Assembly (NCBI GenBank): GCA_021801785.1
Contig: JAJYXL010000018.1
Location: 1 to 64,000 of the forward strand
DNA from: Microcaldota archaeon
GTDB lineage: Archaea; Micrarchaeota; Micrarchaeia; Micrarchaeales; Micrarchaeaceae
Direction: 5' to 3'
DNA: 64,000 nucleotides
Under the pieces are notes generated by a model, which was not told the origin of the DNA, searched no databases, and worked only from the letters and a program-made list of their open reading frames with translations. The position numbers and the translations under genes were made by a program. The stretch's first letter is position 1; every line of letters begins with the position of its first letter. Shown in pieces: positions 58,092 to 64,000 of the stretch.

Positions 58092-59536
58092 ATACGCTTC
58101 CTCACCAGGTTATCAAATATAATGCTATCTTCATCTATACTAAGCCTCTTTGATACCCTCGCCCCCGACTTCTTAATATGTGATGGGAATTTGAAGCTCT
58201 TATCTCTAACTACAAAGTTGAGCAGCTCCTTAAGATCCCTAAATCTCGATTTCTCGAGTGCGATAAGTCTATCTCTCTCTATAAATATCTCTGCCCTCTT
58301 CTTATGCTTAAGGTAAAACTTCTCAGCTCCATCTGCAAAGAAGACGCTCGGTCCATTTATGACTACGGCTCCATTCTGCAATGCATTTGCCATAATATTT
58401 ATCACTGCCTTACTATCTTTTATTCCATATAAGACTAACAGCGGTTCAAATTTGTTATCTATCATAAGAGTTGATATCTTAGAGCTGAGTTTAACAAGCT
58501 GGGGCCACACCGTATCTTCAGATATTCTATCCGATTCCATTACAATACTGTACATATCTAGAGAGTAATCTCTTGCAATTCTCACTATATCAGAGCCGTT
58601 ATTACTCTCAGAGAATTTCTCCCTATAAAAGGCCCTTTTAGGATCATCCTTAAGCAGTCTCCTAGATATCATGACAAATCTAGCCAGGGAGTTTTGTGAT
58701 ACCGCCGCAGCTACATTCCTATTATTATCTGTAGGGTCTATAACAACAAAGTTGCTCCCAAATCTCTTGCAGTAACTATCTAGGTCCCCCTTATCGAACG
58801 AGATCTTCCTATTTATAACATCAACAACAATTCTCTCCTGAGCATTAGCAAAGTTAGATATGAGATTCAGAAAACTGCCATAGCTGTATACCAATATCTC
58901 ACAGAGATATCCAGAAAAGCCGCCAACTCTGGCCTCTGCACCATAAATATAGTGCTGGTCTAAGAAGTACTTAAGTACTCTAACATCTCCCTTCTGCCTC
59001 TCTGTTAAGTTTGAGTTAACGAATAGGTTGTGCAATGGCGTTCTGTCTACTGCACTTGCCATCTCAGAAGCATCTCTTATCTTGAATGCAGGAACTATAT
59101 CGGCACTCATAAGCGTGTGCCTGTCTATTATTTTTATGTAAGGGTGCTCAGCGTAATTTATTACAAAGCTCTCACGTTTGCTATCAACTATGCTCTTAGC
59201 TATCTCTATCGCCTTGTGCTCCATCTCTCTCTCATCAAGGGTCTTGGGGAACATAAGGAATATGTCTATATCGGATTTGCCTCTTATCTGTGTACCTCTG
59301 GCAACAGATCCCGCAAGTATTATCTCCACACTGCTCTTCAGCCTCTCCTTCAGCCTATTCATTATAGAGTTTGAATATGCTATCGTATCGGCAATTTCGC
59401 CATCTGTCGGTTTTGTATCCTTTGCTATCTTATCTATGAGTTTTTTCAGCTTATCCGTATTCCTCCCAGAATTATCATTAATCCTATTGCTAGTTCTAAC
59501 TCTCCTAATCCCACTAGCTCTCCTTACATTTCTCAT
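58088..59536 (-). CDS. cca: Archaeal CCA-adding enzyme
   Basis: EIILAGSVARGTQIRGKSDIDIFLMFP (class I NTase); internal start MRNVRR chosen because the longer ORF overlaps tRNA-Ala. Confidence 0.85.
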   Translation of the reverse strand: MRNVRRASGIRRVRTSNRINDNSGRNTDKLKKLIDKIAKDTKPTDGEIADTIAYSNSIMNRLKERLKSSVEIILAGSVARGTQIRGKSDIDIFLMFPKTLDEREMEHKAIEIAKSIVDSKRESFVINYAEHPYIKIIDRHTLMSADIVPAFKIRDASEMASAVDRTPLHNLFVNSNLTERQKGDVRVLKYFLDQHYIYGAEARVGGFSGYLCEILVYSYGSFLNLISNFANAQERIVVDVINRKISFDKGDLDSYCKRFGSNFVVIDPTDNNRNVAAAVSQNSLARFVMISRRLLKDDPKRAFYREKFSESNNGSDIVRIARDYSLDMYSIVMESDRISEDTVWPQLVKLSSKISTLMIDNKFEPLLVLYGIKDSKAVINIMANALQNGAVVINGPSVFFADGAEKFYLKHKKRAEIFIERDRLIALEKSRFRDLKELLNFVVRDKSFKFPSHIKKSGARVSKRLSIDEDSIIFDNLVRKRI

Positions 59537-59613
59537 CGAACCATCAGTACCAATATAAACAAAAGAAGATTTATTAATTATCTTAATCTCTAATCTTCTC
59601 TGGGTTATAAGCG

Positions 59614-59685
59614 GGGCTCGTAGCCCAGGAGTAGAGCGCCTCGTTCGCAACGAGGAGGCCGCGGGTGCGAATCCCGCCGAGTCCA
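59614..59685 (+). tRNA. tRNA-Ala(CGC)
   Basis: GGGCTCG/CGAGTCC acceptor with G3:U70, CCTCG-TTCGCAA-CGAGG anticodon arm, GCGGG-TGCGAAT-CCCGC T-arm. Confidence 0.88.
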
Positions 59686-59805
59686 TTTATACTCAAAGCA
59701 ATCAAGTATAAAGTACTTCTAGCAGTTCTGCAAGAAAAGCCGCATCGGTATCTATTTAACCGGCCATCTTGCAAAAATTTATAAATCAATATATTATAAT
59801 AAGCT

Positions 59806-60594
59806 GTGATTTCTATGGTGGGATATAAAGGTGTCATTGATCTTAAGCTTATAATCGGTGCAGTGGTGGTTATAGTAATAATAGGGGCAGGTGTGGCCTT
59901 GCTTACTGGCGGCCATGGTAATGCAAGTACGTCTTCCAAGAGTACGGCAGGCTCGACATCCAGCGTTGGCAGTAGTCCTATAACAACATCCGAATCCGGA
60001 TTACCGGCTAGAAGCCCTTCTAATAAACAACCTTGCAATGCCTGCCTAACATTCGCTCAGTACGAGCAGATGATTGGGAGTGGTGGAACATATAATGTTA
60101 CCAATCAGAGTGCAGGTATAAGTATTGTTAAATATTCAAACCAGGTGTCTCCAGGGGCATATAAAAATATTAGCGCTTGGTGGCAATCAGACTATTATCT
60201 CTATAACGTATCGAACATGGGTGAAGTTAACGGAACGCCATTGACAGGTACTGAGCCTGTAGAAGAATGGATATACCTATTTAACTCCAGTTCGGCATTG
60301 CAATCTTGGTACTCTCATAATGTAAACAAGAGCTTGAATAACACCCCTTCCAGTACTAACCCGCCGGGAATGAGCAACGAGGTTAATAAGTTGTATGGCG
60401 GGTTTACCTACTCATACTTCCCAACCAAGGAGATAGGTTTCGATGGTAACTATACTCCAGCATCAACTACAATATATGGATACCAGGGCAACTACTATGT
60501 GTTCTTTTTTGATGAAGGTAGGGCAATCCCTGCAAGCCAGATAGTACCTGCTATCGCTTCAGATCTTAATAGAACGGTTAACAGCAAGAGTTAG
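59806..60594 (+). CDS. Membrane-anchored extracytoplasmic protein
   Basis: Single N-terminal TM followed by S/T-rich linker and N-x-S/T-rich domain. Confidence 0.6.
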   Translation: MISMVGYKGVIDLKLIIGAVVVIVIIGAGVALLTGGHGNASTSSKSTAGSTSSVGSSPITTSESGLPARSPSNKQPCNACLTFAQYEQMIGSGGTYNVTNQSAGISIVKYSNQVSPGAYKNISAWWQSDYYLYNVSNMGEVNGTPLTGTEPVEEWIYLFNSSSALQSWYSHNVNKSLNNTPSSTNPPGMSNEVNKLYGGFTYSYFPTKEIGFDGNYTPASTTIYGYQGNYYVFFFDEGRAIPASQIVPAIASDLNRTVNSKS

Positions 60595-60709
60595 GTAATA
60601 TCTAGGTAAGAGAGGCTATCTGGAGTACAAAATTATAAAAAGGTAGGGTTTAGGGTATAAAGATTTAAATAAGCAAATATACCTAGGCCCAATTACCCAC
60701 CAATCCGGT

Positions 60710-60886
60710 CTAAGCCTCCTTTATGGCTGCTTTAACCTTTGCCATTGTGGCACTGTCTATCTCTGACATATTATGTGCCCTCTGTGCATGATCAGCTATC
60801 TTCTTCATCAACTCCGGCTCGGAGTCGGCTCGTGCCTCAAAACTGCACGACATTCCTATATCCCTGCATGCGAATTTCTTTCCCAT
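60710..60886 (-). CDS. DUF1059-like small protein
   Basis: MGKKFACRDIGMSCSFEARADSEPELMKKIADHAQRAHNM. Confidence 0.75.
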   Translation of the reverse strand: MGKKFACRDIGMSCSFEARADSEPELMKKIADHAQRAHNMSEIDSATMAKVKAAIKEA

Positions 60887-60978
60887 TTCATACACCACTT
60901 ACTAATTAGTCATTAGATTTATTAAATGCTTCCATACAATATGGCTACTATTGGGATTTAGGAAAGCCGCTAGCTCTG

Positions 60979-61527
60979 GTGGTATGCGGTAAAAGAATCT
61001 ATGTCATGGCGGTTTATATGGAGAGGGTATTCATACCAAAGGCCAGGATCATGAAGCTATTCGGCAAGAGGGATCTCTTAGAGCAGCTAGAGCATTATTC
61101 TGACTGCAAGCTTGTCTTAAATAAGGATGAGAACTACATAGATCTAATAGGTAAGGACGCTTTATCAGAATATATAGCTAAGGATATTGTATTCGCTTAT
61201 GGGCGTGGGTTCGATGCTAGTGTTGCGGCTAAGCTCAGGGATGATGAGTACTACCTCAAGGTTATAGACATAAGAGATTATACTCGGAATAGCGGTAGGA
61301 TAAAGCGCATAAAGAGTAGGCTTATAGGGGCCAGAGGGAGAGCCAGATTGAATATAGAGGAGATGAGCTCTGGTTATATAAGTATTTATGGGGATACAGT
61401 ATCAATAATAGGTACCACTGAACAGATAAAGTCAGCGCAGATTGCGGCGGAGACCATTATAAAAGGCGGATCACACAAGCTCGCTTACAAGAGGATGGCA
61501 TCTCTAAAAGAGAAGGGTACTGAATGA
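60979..61527 (+). CDS. KH-domain RNA-binding protein (Dim2/Pno1-like; start may be internal)
   Basis: KH signature IKSRLIGARGRARLNIEEMSSGYISIYGDTVSIIG. Confidence 0.75.
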   Translation: MVCGKRIYVMAVYMERVFIPKARIMKLFGKRDLLEQLEHYSDCKLVLNKDENYIDLIGKDALSEYIAKDIVFAYGRGFDASVAAKLRDDEYYLKVIDIRDYTRNSGRIKRIKSRLIGARGRARLNIEEMSSGYISIYGDTVSIIGTTEQIKSAQIAAETIIKGGSHKLAYKRMASLKEKGTE

Positions 61528-61570
61528 TACCGATCGTGCTCTATGGTATATAAGATATATTGGTGTTTTT

Positions 61571-63148
61571 GTGGAGAGAAGCGCAGATGACATATTTGAG
61601 GGTTTTAGGGAGCATTCGATAGCCGAGTTCTTCAAGCGAAATAAGCAGATGCTTGGATACTCCGGCAAGGTGCATTCTATGGTTACGGTCGTGCACGAGT
61701 ATATATCCAACTCTATAGATGCATGTGAGGAGGGAGGGATACTTCCATCGATAAAGGTATATATAAAGCAGTGTGGCGAGGAGAGATACATCATTAATGT
61801 CGTTGATAACGGTCCCGGGATACCCAGAAAGTTTATTGGAAAGGCATTGGCTACAATACTCACAGGCACAAAGTTCCACGTATACAGACAGCAGAGGGGT
61901 CAGCAAGGTATAGGCGCAGCCGGATGTACCCTATTCTCTCAGATCACCACTGGAAAATCGGTACATGCAATCTCGTCTACAGGAAAGGATGCTTATGAAT
62001 GTGATATATCGATAGACATATCCGGTAACAAGCCTATAATAAAGGATATTAAGAGCGTATCTGGCTTTGATCGTGGCCTAAATGTATCTGCAGAGTTTGA
62101 TGGCATAAAGTATGAGAATAGTGATAAGAGCGTATTCGAGTATTTAAGGCGCACAGCATTGGCTAACCCACATGTGGAGATACTATTTGCGTCTCCCGAT
62201 GGGAAGGAGTATAATTTCCCAAGGGCAGTAGAAGATATACCGCACGTGCCAAAACCGATAAAGCCACACCCTCTTGGCGTATCCGTTAACGATATTATAG
62301 ATTTTGCCCATCTGAGTCAGAGCCGCAAAGTATCTGTATTCCTAGCCGAGACATTCGCAAGGATGAGTGATAATAAGATAGATGAGTTGAGAAAGACTGT
62401 TGGCGATGCGATAATGGACAAGGCTCCAAAAGATATTGCTTGGGACGAGGCACAGCAGCTCATAAAGGCGTTTAAAGATGTGAAGTGGATAGCGCCAGAC
62501 TCTACCGCAATAAGTGCTATAGGGAGTGCACAGATAAGGGCGGCTATAGAGAATATACTGAACCCGGAATCACTATATATAGTTGAGAGAAAGCCACAAG
62601 TGCTGCATGGCGGGATACCTTTTGTTGTAGAAGCCGCAATATCTTACGGAGGTAATAGCGGCAAGAGGATCGATACAGAAGAGTATGTTGGCAACGTTAT
62701 GAGATTCGCAAATAAGGTACCTCTACTCTTTGATGCTGGCAGCTGTGCGATAACCGAGGCAATAAAAGGCATACAGTGGAAGCGGTATGGTATAGATATA
62801 GAGAACAAGCCAGTCAGCATATTTGTAAATGTGTCTTCGGTCTATATACCGTATGCCGGTGTCGGTAAGGAAGCGATCTCTAAAGAGGAGGAGATTATCG
62901 AGGAGATAAGATTGGGGCTGATGGACGCGGCTAGGGGTATGCAGAAGTACCTCAGCGGCAGACAGAAGGCTAACGTAGCGAAGACGCGATACAAGACCCT
63001 TATGGGATACTCCAAACAGCTATCTATAGATCTAGAACATCTGACAAATGAGGATAGAGCGAAGATAGAGAGCAATCTAGAGAAACTCATATTGAAACAC
63101 TATCCAAAAGCTAAGGAGGAAGGTATGGACAACGCTGATTCCGAGTGA
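61571..63148 (+). CDS. top6B: DNA topoisomerase VI subunit B (GTG start)
   Basis: EYISNSIDACEEGGILPSI, VDNGPGIPRKFIGKALATILTGTKFH, RGQQGIGAAGCTLFSQITTGK. Confidence 0.95.
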   Translation: MERSADDIFEGFREHSIAEFFKRNKQMLGYSGKVHSMVTVVHEYISNSIDACEEGGILPSIKVYIKQCGEERYIINVVDNGPGIPRKFIGKALATILTGTKFHVYRQQRGQQGIGAAGCTLFSQITTGKSVHAISSTGKDAYECDISIDISGNKPIIKDIKSVSGFDRGLNVSAEFDGIKYENSDKSVFEYLRRTALANPHVEILFASPDGKEYNFPRAVEDIPHVPKPIKPHPLGVSVNDIIDFAHLSQSRKVSVFLAETFARMSDNKIDELRKTVGDAIMDKAPKDIAWDEAQQLIKAFKDVKWIAPDSTAISAIGSAQIRAAIENILNPESLYIVERKPQVLHGGIPFVVEAAISYGGNSGKRIDTEEYVGNVMRFANKVPLLFDAGSCAITEAIKGIQWKRYGIDIENKPVSIFVNVSSVYIPYAGVGKEAISKEEEIIEEIRLGLMDAARGMQKYLSGRQKANVAKTRYKTLMGYSKQLSIDLEHLTNEDRAKIESNLEKLILKHYPKAKEEGMDNADSE

Positions 63149-63154
63149 GCACAA

Positions 63155-64000
63155 CTAGGTTGTTATGATATTCGGATTATCCGCATCAACCAATATTACA
63201 TAACCTGTAGATAAGAATATTCTAAACTCCTCTGCCTCCTTAGATCTAGACCTGTTAAGCACCTCCAAGAAGTCGTACATCTCAACCTTGTTTAAGAATG
63301 CTATATATGTCTTAGAGTTTCTGCTTACTGGTATTCTCTTGAATTTAGTTGTAGCAGAATTTATTATAATAAGGTGTTTCTCTCCATGTACAGATATAAC
63401 TATATCTGCCTCATTACTCGTATCTATCTCTGTAAACATTATCGCATGAGTAACCATAAACATCCTAAGCTTCTTGAATGTTGATAGATAACGTATATCA
63501 TGGCCTATCCTCTCCGTCCACTCTTTAGGGGCGTATAGACCATCTGCTACATACAATTTGCCATTGCCCACTAGCTGTGTAAGTATACTGTCCACATTAT
63601 TCAGCGTTAGATTTATCGGCATATTGCCATATCTTAGATAGTTAGATATGGCTATTCTTACCTCCATAGTGGATAATGGCATATATTTCCAATGATAATA
63701 CGAATTGAGCTTATCAAAGGTTGATACAACATTATCGCTCTTCAATTCAATATCTACCATCTTGTGCGGCGGCAGGTCAGGGACATCTATCGTGAAGCTA
63801 TCATTTATCGGAGATTTGACGAACACTACAAGGATAAATACCATCGCCAGCACAACACCTAACTCTATTAGCTGGGAGTAATTATTCAATCCAGCAGTGC
63901 CGTTATATCCGATTGCGGTAAAGTTTGAAGATAGCATAGCGAAACGGAATTCTATTCTGCCTTTCGGTATTGGCGAACCTTTTGGAAGGGTATAGGTCAA
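63155..64000 (-). CDS. Hypothetical membrane-associated protein (runs to the window edge)
   Basis: 281-aa ORF with internal TM; N-terminus likely outside window. Confidence 0.55.
   Translation of the reverse strand: MTYTLPKGSPIPKGRIEFRFAMLSSNFTAIGYNGTAGLNNYSQLIELGVVLAMVFILVVFVKSPINDSFTIDVPDLPPHKMVDIELKSDNVVSTFDKLNSYYHWKYMPLSTMEVRIAISNYLRYGNMPINLTLNNVDSILTQLVGNGKLYVADGLYAPKEWTERIGHDIRYLSTFKKLRMFMVTHAIMFTEIDTSNEADIVISVHGEKHLIIINSATTKFKRIPVSRNSKTYIAFLNKVEMYDFLEVLNRSRSKEAEEFRIFLSTGYVILVDADNPNIITT

Noticed and set aside
59537-59686. N-terminal extension of the CCA-adding enzyme ORF
   Set aside because: Overlaps tRNA-Ala (59614-59685) on the opposite strand; internal Met at 59536 is a better start
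1-64000. CRISPR array, Cas genes or rRNA genes
   Set aside because: No regularly spaced repeats, Cas motifs or rRNA-like conserved segments noticed

Overview
The window is archaeal. It shows a Shine-Dalgarno-like GGTG before many starts, TTTAAATA-type promoters, Nop5, Top6B, Trm1, archease, archaeal-type aaRS and ribosomal proteins S26e and L40e. The style suggests a small-genome DPANN lineage, Micrarchaeota/ARMAN-like (inference only). Most of the window is housekeeping: a sufBDC-S-U operon, ScpAB, AsnRS, ProRS, GlyRS, Ogg-type glycosylase, HMG-CoA synthase, SOD, Trm1, CCA transferase and Top6B, plus seven tRNAs. Two loci stand out. (1) 9.5-16.9 kb is an AT-rich, tightly overlapping nine-gene operon. 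It encodes a VirB2/CedA1-like pilin, a VirB6/CedA-like polytopic protein, an apparently split VirB4-like ATPase, a second HerA/VirD4-like ATPase and small membrane proteins. It converges on a 968-aa metallophosphoesterase, and no relaxase or integrase is visible, so it is a candidate DNA-transfer/import machine. (2) 45.2-48.2 kb has a foreign codon style and lies beside a TnpB remnant. It contains an un-annotated 58-aa Cys-containing peptide, an intergenic hairpin, a radical SAM/SPASM enzyme and a PEP-synthase-like phosphotransferase, so it is a candidate peptide-modification (RiPP-like) pathway. Other notable items: a hidden 40-aa protein with 12 cysteines, three tRNAs with non-canonical D-loop or T-loop insertions, two tRNAs lacking U55, two conserved genes that seem to need CUG starts, a Nudix-UDG fusion lacking most Fe-S ligands, and several unusual domain fusions. 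All family calls are by eye; no searches were run.
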